Below are positions 25,899 through 33,323 of a DNA stretch of 64,000 nt, in pieces. Below the pieces are notes generated by a model that was not told the origin of the DNA, searched no databases, and was given only the letters and a program-made list of their open reading frames with translations. The DNA lies in assembly GCF_001552195.1 (NCBI RefSeq), contig NZ_BCQS01000033.1:50633-114632 (forward strand), in the 5' to 3' direction. How positions within the stretch are numbered: the first letter of the stretch is position 1; each line of letters opens with the position of its first letter. The DNA is from Actinomadura latina NBRC 106108 (GTDB lineage: Bacteria > Actinomycetota > Actinomycetes > Streptosporangiales > Streptosporangiaceae). The position numbers were made by a program, and so were the translations under genes.

Positions 25899-25935
25899 AG
25901 ATCCAGGGGCGGCCGGCGTCCCCGAGAATGGACGC

Positions 25936-26994
25936 ATGACTCAGCCGCCCGAGAACCGTCCCGCCGCCGCGCGCGGATTCGCCAGCGACAACCAGGCGAG
26001 CGTCCATCCGGACGTCCTCGCCGCCCTGGCCGAGGTCAACGGCGGGCACCAGCCCGCCTACGGCGACGACGCCGTCACCGGCCGGCTCCGCGACGTCGTC
26101 CGGCGGCGTTTCGGCGACCGGGCCGAGGTGTTCCCGGTGTTCAACGGGACGGGCGCGAACGTGGTGTCGCTGCAGGCGATGTCCGAGCGGTGGAGTTCCG
26201 TCGTGTGCCCGGAGTCGGCGCACATCAACACCGACGAGTGCGGCGCCGCCGAGAAGATCGCCGGGCTCAAGCTGATCACCGTCCCGACCCCGGACGGGAA
26301 GCTGACGCCCGGCCTGGTCGCGGCGTACGCGACGGGGTTCGGCAACGTCCAGCGGCGGCAGCCCGCCGTCGTGTCGATCACCCAGAGCACCGAGCTCGGC
26401 ACCGTCTACACGGCGGAGGAGACCGCGGCGATCACGGCGGCGGCGCACGAGCGCGGCCTGACCGTGCACATGGACGGCGCCCGCATCGCCAACGCCGCCG
26501 CGTCGCTCGGCGTCCCGCTGCGCGCCCTCACCACCGACGCGGGCGTGGACGTCCTGTCGTTCGGCGGCACCAAGAACGGGCTGCTGCTCGGCGAGGCGAT
26601 CGTCGTCCTGAACCCGGACTCGGTGCGCGGCGTGGCCTACCTGCGCAAGTCGAGCATGCAGCTGGCGTCCAAGATGCGGTACGTGTCGGCGCAGCTCGTC
26701 GCGCTCCTGGACGGCGACCTGTGGCTGCGCAACGCGTCCCACGCCAACGCGATGGCCGCCCGCCTGGAGGCCGCCGCCCGCGCCGTCCCGGGCGTGGAGA
26801 TCACGCAGGCCGTGCAGGCGAACACCGTCTTCGCGCTCATCCCGAAGGACGCGGCCGACCGGCTGCGCAAGCGGTTCCCCTTCTACACCTGGGACGAGGC
26901 GGCCGGCGAGGTCCGCTGGGTCTGCTCGTTCGACACGACCGAGGACGACGTGGACGCCTTCGCCGCCGCGCTCTCGTCCGAGATGTCCGGCTGA
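25936..26994 (+). CDS. ltaE: Threonine aldolase family PLP enzyme
   Basis: Low-specificity L-threonine aldolase/beta-eliminating-lyase family protein (352 aa), fold-type I PLP enzyme that cleaves threonine or allo-threonine to glycine and acetaldehyde. Motifs: FASDNQASVHPDVLAAL at the start, FPVFNGTGANVVSL, the cofactor aspartate in LTVHMDGARIANAA, and the PLP lysine Lys213 in SFGGTKNGLL. Length and order are normal. Free-standing gene between a coiled-coil protein and the thiolase; physiological substrate not certain from sequence. Confidence 0.88.
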   Translation: MTQPPENRPAAARGFASDNQASVHPDVLAALAEVNGGHQPAYGDDAVTGRLRDVVRRRFGDRAEVFPVFNGTGANVVSLQAMSERWSSVVCPESAHINTDECGAAEKIAGLKLITVPTPDGKLTPGLVAAYATGFGNVQRRQPAVVSITQSTELGTVYTAEETAAITAAAHERGLTVHMDGARIANAAASLGVPLRALTTDAGVDVLSFGGTKNGLLLGEAIVVLNPDSVRGVAYLRKSSMQLASKMRYVSAQLVALLDGDLWLRNASHANAMAARLEAAARAVPGVEITQAVQANTVFALIPKDAADRLRKRFPFYTWDEAAGEVRWVCSFDTTEDDVDAFAAALSSEMSG

Positions 26995-27057
26995 CCGGCG
27001 GTTTCGTCCCGATCATCGGGAGCGCCCCTGCCCGCCCGGCACGCGGCGCGTTATCGT

Positions 27058-27080
27058 GTGACCGAACAGGATTCGGTAAC
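27058..27080. promoter_or_regulatory. Operator-like palindrome and -10 box upstream of the thiolase
   Basis: GTGACCGAA (27058-27066) and TTCGGTAAC (27072-27080) are inverted copies at eight of nine positions around a 5-base centre. TATCGT at 27052-27057 directly precedes it and could be the -10, putting the palindrome over the transcription start, a typical repressor position. Confidence 0.5.
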
Positions 27081-27094
27081 AGGAGGCGACCCCG

Positions 27095-28285
27095 ATGGCC
27101 AACCGCACCTTCGTCGTCGGCGTGGGCATGACCAAGTTCGAGAAGCCCGGCTCCCGCGACTGGGAGTACCCCGACATGGCCAAGGAGGCCGTCGGCAACG
27201 CCCTGAAGGACGCGGGCGTCGGCTACGACAAGGTCGAGATGGCCTACGCCGGCTCGATGTACGGGTCGATGGGCCAGCGCGCCCTCTACGAGACCGGTAT
27301 GACCGGCATCCCCGTCATGACCGTCATGAACGCGTGCGCGACCGGCTCCAGCGCGCTGTTCCTCGCCCGCCAGGCCGTCCGCGGCGGCCTCGCCGACTGC
27401 GCGCTCGCGCTCGGCATGGAGAAGATGAAGAAGGGCTCGCTCGGCGCGGGCATGGGCGAGTCCAAGGTCACCATCATCGACCACCACCTGCGCTCCATGA
27501 CCGCGGGCCGCGAATGGGAGCTGGACAAGGCGCCCATGCCGCAGATGTTCGGCAACGCCGGCCGCGAGCACATGGAGAAGTACGGCTCCACCCCGGACCA
27601 CTTCGCCTGGATCGGCTGGAAGAACCACAAGCACTCGGTCAACAACCCGTACGCGCAGTTCCAGACCGAGTACTCGCTCGACGACGTCAAGAACGCCACG
27701 ATGATCTTCGACCCGCTGACCAAGCTGCAGTGCTCCCCCACGTCCGACGGGGCCGGCGCCGCGCTCGTCGTCAGCGAGCGGTTCCTGGACGAGAACGACC
27801 TGTGGGAGCAGGCCGTCGAGCTCGCCGGCCACCACATCGCGACCGACATCCCGCAGAGCTTCGAGGACCACTCGTCCATCCAGGTCGTCGGGTACGGCGT
27901 CTCCCAGCTGGCCGCGCGCAAGGCCATGGACGAGGCCCAGGTCTCCATCGACGACGTCGACGTCATCGAACTCCACGACTGCTTCAGCGCCAACGAGCTC
28001 ATCACCTACGAGGCGCTCGGCATGGCCGGTGTCGGCGAGGGCCACAAGCTCATCGACGACAAGGCCACCACCTACGGCGGCAAGTGGGTCGTCAACCCGT
28101 CCGGCGGCCTCATCTCCAAGGGCCACCCCCTCGGCGCCACCGGCCTCGCCCAGTGCGCCGAGCTCACCTGGCAGCTCCGCGGCCAGGCCGGCAAGCGCCA
28201 GGTCGAAGGCGCCCGCGTCGCTCTCCAGCACAACATCGGCCTCGGCAGCGCCTGCGCCGTCGCCGTCTACAAGCCCGCTGCGTAG
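27095..28285 (+). CDS. SCP-x-type thiolase / lipid-transfer protein (Ltp)
   Basis: Thiolase-superfamily protein (396 aa) of the SCP-x/lipid-transfer-protein branch. The nucleophile Cys81 lies in MNACATGSSAL; later motifs include VIELHDCFSANELITYEALG and the C-terminal GGLISKGHPLGATGLAQ and NIGLGSACAVAVY. In actinobacteria these proteins act in thiolytic or aldol (retro-aldol) side-chain cleavage of sterols and branched acyl-CoAs. ATG 27095 has AGGAGG ten bases upstream. A palindrome over the predicted start of transcription suggests lipid-responsive repression. Confidence 0.88.
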   Translation: MANRTFVVGVGMTKFEKPGSRDWEYPDMAKEAVGNALKDAGVGYDKVEMAYAGSMYGSMGQRALYETGMTGIPVMTVMNACATGSSALFLARQAVRGGLADCALALGMEKMKKGSLGAGMGESKVTIIDHHLRSMTAGREWELDKAPMPQMFGNAGREHMEKYGSTPDHFAWIGWKNHKHSVNNPYAQFQTEYSLDDVKNATMIFDPLTKLQCSPTSDGAGAALVVSERFLDENDLWEQAVELAGHHIATDIPQSFEDHSSIQVVGYGVSQLAARKAMDEAQVSIDDVDVIELHDCFSANELITYEALGMAGVGEGHKLIDDKATTYGGKWVVNPSGGLISKGHPLGATGLAQCAELTWQLRGQAGKRQVEGARVALQHNIGLGSACAVAVYKPAA

Positions 28286-28287
28286 GC

Positions 28288-28306
28288 CCAGGGGGCGACC
28301 CCCTGG
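28288..28306 (+). terminator. Hairpin after the thiolase gene
   Basis: CCAGGGGG, CGA loop, CCCCCTGG: a perfect 8-base stem three bases after the stop. No T-run; a probable transcript end or stabiliser. The rest of the 248-base gap up to the next gene shows only the promoter at 28473. Confidence 0.5.
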
Positions 28307-28472
28307 AACCCCCGATACGACGCAGGCGATCCTCACGCCGTCGTTACGCTCTCCGTTCCCGTTACGGTTTGTGCGACGTCGCTGCGGTCGCCTGCGTCGC
28401 CGGGCATGCCCGTGCTCCGGTGGCCGAGGTGCGGTCCACGCCCCGCTCGCGTCATGCACCGTGCGACAAAGA

Positions 28473-28502
28473 TTGACTCTTGTCTCAGCACGGTTCTACG
28501 CT
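28473..28502 (+). promoter_or_regulatory. Sigma70-type promoter of the MpaB-family gene
   Basis: TTGACT (28473-28478) and TACGCT (28497-28502) with an 18-base spacer, 32 bases before the ATG; a good housekeeping-type promoter. Confidence 0.6.
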
Positions 28503-28533
28503 TGGGGTACGTGGTCACCGGTCTGGAGGTGCG

Positions 28534-29433
28534 ATGCCCGCCTCGCCCCTGCCCCGAGCTCGCTCCTCCCGGACGGTCGCGCACGCGCCGCTGGTCCCGG
28601 GGACGCTTCTGTGGCGCTACGCCGGTGATCTGCGCTCGCTGCTACCGGGGGCCGCGGCCGGGCTGATGCAGCTCATGCACCCGGGCATCGGCGCCGGGGT
28701 CGGCGAGCACTCGGCGTTCTTCGACGCGCCGTTCGACCGGATCCACCGGTCCGTCCCGCAGATCTGGGCGACGATCCTCGCGCCCGACGGCGTCACCCGC
28801 GCCCGCGGGATCCGGGACCTGCACCGCGACATCGGCGGCGTGGACGAGCACGGCAGGCGGTACCACGCCCTCGAACCCGAGACGTTCTGGTGGGCGCACG
28901 CCACCTTCACCTGGGAGATCTTCAAGGCAGCCGAAATCTTCCACCCCGGCACCCTCACCGCCGAGGACCACGAGCAGATGTACGCCGAGACCGTCACCTG
29001 GTACTCCCGCTACGGCGTCAGCATGCGGCCCGTGCCCGCCGACTACGCGGCGTTCCAGTCCAAGTTCTGGCACATCTGCGCCAGGACGCTCGAACTCACG
29101 CCCGCCGCCGCGCGGGCCCTGGAGATCGCCAAGCACGGGTCCGGCACCGTCACGATCCTGCCCGTCGGCGGCCCCCGCCTCGACCGGGCCGGCCGCCTCG
29201 TCATCGAGCGCCCGCTGCGGCTGATCACCTTCGGGTGCCTGCCGCCGCTCGTCCGGGAGCGGTTCGACATCCCCTGGTCACCGCTCGACCAGGCCCGGTT
29301 CGCCGCGATGGCCATGGCCAACCGGCAGGGCTACCGCGTGATGCCCAGCGGCATCAACCACTGGGCACTGCGCAGCATGCTCCGCTACATCGGCGCGCAG
29401 ACCCGCCAGGACCGGTACCAGCCCGCCGCGTGA
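28534..29433 (+). CDS. MpaB/DUF2236-family oxygenase-like protein
   Basis: Protein of 299 aa of the DUF2236 family (related to the MpaB oxygenase and latex-clearing Lcp fold). Characteristic segments: LMQLMHPGIGAGVGEHSAFFDAPFDRIHRS near the start, RARGIRDLHRDIGGVDEHGRRYHALEPETFWWAHATFTWE in the middle and a helical C-terminal half. The His residues in MHPGIG, HRDIGG and WWAHATF are the likely haem or metal contacts. ATG 28534 has GGAGG four bases upstream, short but usable. Stops four bases short of the convergent synthase gene. Substrate unknown. Confidence 0.8.
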   Translation: MPASPLPRARSSRTVAHAPLVPGTLLWRYAGDLRSLLPGAAAGLMQLMHPGIGAGVGEHSAFFDAPFDRIHRSVPQIWATILAPDGVTRARGIRDLHRDIGGVDEHGRRYHALEPETFWWAHATFTWEIFKAAEIFHPGTLTAEDHEQMYAETVTWYSRYGVSMRPVPADYAAFQSKFWHICARTLELTPAAARALEIAKHGSGTVTILPVGGPRLDRAGRLVIERPLRLITFGCLPPLVRERFDIPWSPLDQARFAAMAMANRQGYRVMPSGINHWALRSMLRYIGAQTRQDRYQPAA

Positions 29434-29436
29434 GGG

Positions 29437-30588
29437 TCACACCGCCGCGGCCGCCCGGGGACGGAGTTCTCCGCACGCGGCGAGGATCCGGCGGACGTCG
29501 CCGTCGCTCAGCCCGGCATGGGCGGAGAGCCGGACCAGCGTGCGGCCCACCGACGCCGCCGGCGGGAACACCGCCGCGCTGAAGATGTCGCGGCCGACGA
29601 GCGCGTCCCGCATGAGGGTCGCCTCGGACTCCGAACCCGCTTCCAGCGCGATGATCTGCGTGTCCGACTCGACCAGGCGGTAGCCGAGGCCGGCCAGCCC
29701 GTCCCGCAGCCGGGCGGTGACCGCGCGCAGCCGGACGCGCCGCCAGCCCTCCCGCCGGGCGACCTTCAGCGCCGCGGCCAGGCCCGCGATGTCGTGCGGC
29801 AGCAGCGTCGAGCTGAACACCGCCGGGAGCGCGGTGTGGGTGAAGTAGTCCGCGAAGCCGGGACGGTCGCAGGCGATCAGGCCGGCGCGCCCCGTCAGGG
29901 CCTTCGCCAGGCTCGCCGTGCGGAAGTCGACGCGGCCGGTGAGGCCCAGTTCGGCGACCAGGCCCGCCCCGCGCTCGCCGTGCGTGCCGAGCGAGTGCGA
30001 CTCGTCCACGACCAGCAGGCAGCCGTGCTCCTCGGCCAGCTCCGCCAACTCGGCCAGCGGAGCCACCGACCCGTCGGTGCTGTAGACGGCGTCCACGGCG
30101 ATCAGGCCGGAACCGCTCACCTCGATGCGGCGGCGCAGATGGTCGAGGTCGTTGTGGCGGAAGTAGGCCAGCTCCGCGCCCGCCGTCCGCGCCCCCTCCC
30201 ACAGCGACATGTGCGCGAGGACGTCCAGGTAGACGGGGACGTCCGGGCCGGCGACCACCTGCAGGAGCCCGGTGTTGGCCGCCCAGCCCGACGAGCAGAG
30301 CACCCCGGCCCGCGCCCCCAGGTGCCGGGCCAGCTCCGCGCCGAGGACGGTCTGCGGGTGGTCGCCGGGCAGGCAGAGGCCGGGCGCGGGCGCCGCCGGG
30401 TCCGCCGCGCGCAGGCTCGCGATCATGGCCTCGGTGATCACCGGATGCTCGGCCAGCGCGAGATAGTCGCTGCAGGTCAGTACGATCGCCGTGTCGCCGG
30501 GGGCCTTCGCGGGCAGGGCCCGGCGGCCGCCGCGCGTGCCCCGGAACACCCTGATGCGTTCGCTCAGCCGCTGGTGAGCGCTGGTCAT
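29437..30588 (-). CDS. CqsA-like alpha-oxoamine synthase (putative autoinducer synthase)
   Basis: PLP-dependent alpha-oxoamine synthase (383 aa) resembling Vibrio CqsA, which joins an acyl-CoA to an amino-acid-derived substrate to make CAI-1-type alpha-hydroxyketone signals, more than AONS/KBL enzymes. Shared hallmarks: SDYLALAEHP, SSGWAANTGLLQ, the CqsA-typical AHMSLWEGARTAGA then FRHNDLDHL, VDESHSLGTHG, the PLP lysine Lys229 in TASLAKAL, and ALPAVFSSTLLP. A GTG at 30597 is possible, but GGGGAG lies only one base before it; ATG 30588 gives better spacing. No CqsS-like sensor kinase is nearby, and no biotin genes, which argues against BioF. Confidence 0.82.
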   Translation of the reverse strand: MTSAHQRLSERIRVFRGTRGGRRALPAKAPGDTAIVLTCSDYLALAEHPVITEAMIASLRAADPAAPAPGLCLPGDHPQTVLGAELARHLGARAGVLCSSGWAANTGLLQVVAGPDVPVYLDVLAHMSLWEGARTAGAELAYFRHNDLDHLRRRIEVSGSGLIAVDAVYSTDGSVAPLAELAELAEEHGCLLVVDESHSLGTHGERGAGLVAELGLTGRVDFRTASLAKALTGRAGLIACDRPGFADYFTHTALPAVFSSTLLPHDIAGLAAALKVARREGWRRVRLRAVTARLRDGLAGLGYRLVESDTQIIALEAGSESEATLMRDALVGRDIFSAAVFPPAASVGRTLVRLSAHAGLSDGDVRRILAACGELRPRAAAAV

Positions 30589-30824
30589 GGTCGTCACACT
30601 CCCCGGTCAAATGATCGTCACAACCCGTAGCGGTCCCTGATCATAGTGTGAAAGAAATTCCAGGCGAGGACCAAACCCGCGCGCCGCCGGAAAAACGCGC
30701 CGGGGGGCCGCGGCGGCGCCGCCGGCGACGTTTCCGACCGGTCAGGCAGAACGTCCCATACCGTTCGCCCGAGCGGGTATCAGCCGGACACGCGCTCTTC
30801 ATTCCCGTCACCGGACAGTGGGGT

Positions 30825-31853
30825 GTGAACACGATCGCCGCCGGCGCCGAACGCGTGGTGACCGCCGAGCTTCCCGGCCTCGGCGGCGCCACCGCACCGC
30901 TTCCCGCCGTCCAGCGGATCCGCCGGGTCCGCTGGACGATCTTCGCGGCTCTCCTCGCGGGCCTCGGTACGGCCCTGCTGGTGACGCTCGGCCCGCTGCG
31001 CCAGGCGGCGTCCGCGCTCGGCGCCATGCGCTGGGAGTTCCTCCCGGCGCTGATCCTGCTGTCGCTGCTGCACTACGTGTTCGCCGCGATCGCGCTGCGC
31101 GGCGCGGCGGGCCGCCCGCTGCCGCTGGCCGCAACGTCGCTCGCGCAGTTCGCCGCGGCCGCCGCCAACCGGATCACCCCGGGCGGCCTCGGCGCCGTCG
31201 CCGTCAACACCCGCTACCTCGTCTGCCGCGGCCTGCCGCTGCCCCGCGCGGCGGTCGCCGTGGCCGTCCTGCAGGTCGCGGGCGTCCCCGCCGACCTGCT
31301 GCTGCTCGGCGCGGTCCTCGGCCTCGGCGGCGGGAACGGCCGGATGCTGGACGCCCTGGGCGACCACGCCGCGCACGCCGCCGGGCTCGTCCCGTCCCTC
31401 CCGCTGCTCATCGCGGGCGGGGTGCTGCTGCCCGCCGCCGCGCTGTGGGGCCGGCGCGCGGCCCGCTCGGCCGTGGTCGGACGGGCCGTCGACGGGCTCA
31501 AGGACCTGTGCCGCCGCCCGCGCGACCTGCTGGTCACCCTGACCGCGTCCGCCGGGACCACGCTCGCCCTCGGGGTGGCGTTCGCGTTCAGCGTCCTCGC
31601 CGTCCCCGGGACGGCGGTGAGCCCCGCCGACGCGCTCACCCTCGTGGCGGCCTACCTGGTGGGGGCCGCCGCCGGAGCCGCCATCCCGCTGCCCGGCGGC
31701 GTCGGCTCCACCGAGACCGCCCTCGTCGCCGCGCTCGCCGCCCTCGGCATCGACGCCGGCCCCGCCCTGCACGCCGTCCTGCTGTTCCGCGCGATCACGT
31801 TCTGGGCGCCCGTCCCGCTCGGCCTGCTCTCCTACCGGGCGCTCCGCCGGTGA
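30825..31853 (+). CDS. LPG-synthase-type transmembrane protein (UPF0104)
   Basis: Integral membrane protein (342 aa) of the lysylphosphatidylglycerol-synthase transmembrane family, without the catalytic tRNA-dependent domain. About eight hydrophobic segments; family landmarks are RITPGGLGAVAVNTRYLVCRGL and the later AAIPLPGGVGSTETALVAAL. Such proteins are thought to act as flippases or glycolipid-pathway membrane partners. The frame is open to a GTG at 30648, but that would add a long Arg/Pro-rich tail; GTG 30825 gives the normal family length. Divergent from the CqsA-like gene, with 236 bases between the starts. Confidence 0.75.
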   Translation: MNTIAAGAERVVTAELPGLGGATAPLPAVQRIRRVRWTIFAALLAGLGTALLVTLGPLRQAASALGAMRWEFLPALILLSLLHYVFAAIALRGAAGRPLPLAATSLAQFAAAAANRITPGGLGAVAVNTRYLVCRGLPLPRAAVAVAVLQVAGVPADLLLLGAVLGLGGGNGRMLDALGDHAAHAAGLVPSLPLLIAGGVLLPAAALWGRRAARSAVVGRAVDGLKDLCRRPRDLLVTLTASAGTTLALGVAFAFSVLAVPGTAVSPADALTLVAAYLVGAAAGAAIPLPGGVGSTETALVAALAALGIDAGPALHAVLLFRAITFWAPVPLGLLSYRALRR

Positions 31854-31871
31854 CCTTTACGTTGTAGATCA

Positions 31872-32681
31872 CTAGAGGCGGAAGACCTTCGCGGCGTTGC
31901 CGGCCAGGAACGCCTCCTTGGCCTCCTCGCTCAGCCCGAGATCGTCCAGGCCCTTCAGTGCCCGGTCGGCGGTCAGCATCGGGTAGTTGGTGCCGAACAT
32001 GACCTTGTGGTGCCTGTCCTGGGTCATGTACCGGACGAGTTCCGGCGGATACCTGCGCACCGTGTACGCGGACGTGTCGATGTAGACGTTCGGGTGCTTG
32101 CGGCACACCGCGACCATCTCCTCCGTCCACGGGTAGCCGATGTGCCCGCCCACGATGACCAGCTCGGGGAAGTCGAGCGCGACCTGGTCGATGTACGGGA
32201 TCGGCCGTCCCGTCTCGGACGGGCGCAGCGGACCGGTATGGCCGACCTGCGTGCAGAAGGGGACGCCCAGTTCCACGCATTCGGCGAACAGCGGGTAGTA
32301 GCGGCGGTCGGTGGGCGGCAGCTCCCACAGCCACGGCACGACGCGCAGCCCCTTGAAACCCAGGTCCCGCACGCACCGCCTCAGCTCCCGCACGGCCTCC
32401 ATGGGTTTGCGCAGGTCCACCGACGCGACGCCCACGAGCCTGCCCGGGGCCTGCTCGACGAAGGAGGCGACCTCGTCGTTGCTCACCAGGTCGCCCTCCG
32501 GCCCGTACCAGGCGCTGATGAGGCCGACGTCCACTCCCCCGGCGTCCATGGCCTCGACGGTCGCCTGGACGGGCGGCTCCTCGGCCGGAGGCTTCCGCCC
32601 CAGCCACCGCCACAGCGAATCCAGCATCTCGTGCTGCAGGAACCGGACCGTCCCGTGCTGCATCCACGCGTCAATCAGCAT
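31872..32681 (-). CDS. Amidohydrolase-2 family protein
   Basis: Metal-dependent amidohydrolase-2 (TIM barrel) protein, 269 aa. Features: MLIDAWMQHGT at the N-terminus (HxH degraded to WMQH, unusual), CTQVGHTGP with a metal-type His, VIVGGHIGYPWTEEM, and the C-terminal VMFGTNYPML where the family Asp is replaced by Asn-Tyr, then ALKGLDDLGLSEEAKEAFLAGNAAKVFRL. These enzymes usually decarboxylate or hydrolyse aromatic or cyclic acids. The ATG has AGGAGGGGA upstream and overlaps the TetR gene end by 11 bases, so the two are co-transcribed. Confidence 0.8.
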   Translation of the reverse strand: MLIDAWMQHGTVRFLQHEMLDSLWRWLGRKPPAEEPPVQATVEAMDAGGVDVGLISAWYGPEGDLVSNDEVASFVEQAPGRLVGVASVDLRKPMEAVRELRRCVRDLGFKGLRVVPWLWELPPTDRRYYPLFAECVELGVPFCTQVGHTGPLRPSETGRPIPYIDQVALDFPELVIVGGHIGYPWTEEMVAVCRKHPNVYIDTSAYTVRRYPPELVRYMTQDRHHKVMFGTNYPMLTADRALKGLDDLGLSEEAKEAFLAGNAAKVFRL

Positions 32682-33243
32682 GGTCCCCTCCTAGCGACCG
32701 CCATGCGGCCTCGCTCAGCCATTCGACCTGTTTCGCGTCCGGCTCCGGGATCTGGCCGTTCAGCCACATCCGGCACAGCTCCTGCGCGGGCCCGAGCCAG
32801 AGGACGAACGCGGTCGTTCCGTCCACGCCGATCAGCGCGCCGTGCCGCTCGTGGACGCGCCACCAGCTGCGGACCTCCCGGAAGAACGCCCTGTTGCGCT
32901 CGGCGAGCGCCTCGCTCGCGGCCGGACGTTCGGTGAACATGAACCGGGCCCTGTCGGCATGCTCTCTGCACCACCGCACATGGAACGCCACGACACCGGC
33001 CACCGCCCCGCGCGCGCTGTCATGCGCCCTCAACTCGGCGAGGAACGCGTCCTGGTACATGGAGACGCATTCCACGAACAGCGCTTCGGCCACCTGCTCC
33101 TTGCCGGCGAAGTGGTGGTAGAAGCTGCCGACGCTCACACCGCTCGCCGTCCGGAGCGCGCTCAGCGTCGTCCCGGCGACGCCGTCCCGCCCGAACAGCC
33201 CCAGCGCCGCCCGCAGCACCTTCTCCCGCCCGATCTCGCTCAC
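32671..33243 (-). CDS. TetR-family repressor of the amidohydrolase operon
   Basis: TetR-type regulator (190 aa): helix-turn-helix at residues about 8-53 (REKVLRAALGLFGRDGVAGTTLSALRTASGVSVGSFYHHFAGKEQVAEAL) and a helical ligand domain. The GTG at 33243 directly abuts one of two identical palindromes, and a TAGAAT -10 box lies inside that palindrome eight bases before the GTG, so the mRNA is probably leaderless and the protein would block its own promoter. It is followed by the overlapping amidohydrolase, the likely regulated enzyme. Confidence 0.87.
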   Translation of the reverse strand: MSEIGREKVLRAALGLFGRDGVAGTTLSALRTASGVSVGSFYHHFAGKEQVAEALFVECVSMYQDAFLAELRAHDSARGAVAGVVAFHVRWCREHADRARFMFTERPAASEALAERNRAFFREVRSWWRVHERHGALIGVDGTTAFVLWLGPAQELCRMWLNGQIPEPDAKQVEWLSEAAWRSLGGDHAD

Positions 33244-33277
33244 AGAACATTATTCTACCCTCCCAGAACATTATTCT
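33244..33277. promoter_or_regulatory. Twin identical TetR operators between TetR and STAND genes
   Basis: AGAACATTATTCT occurs twice, at 33244-33256 and 33265-33277, start-to-start 21 bases (two helical turns). Each copy is an AGAA-N5-TTCT palindrome. They overlap the leftward -10 box and lie 47 bases before the rightward STAND ATPase start, so the adjacent TetR may control both directions. Confidence 0.72.
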
Positions 33278-33323
33278 GTAGTGCGATGGCAGTCATCGAA
33301 CCGGAAGTCAGAACTTGCCACGC

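Noticed and set aside
29437..30588. BioF (8-amino-7-oxononanoate synthase)
   Set aside because: CqsA-specific residues are present and there are no biotin genes nearby.
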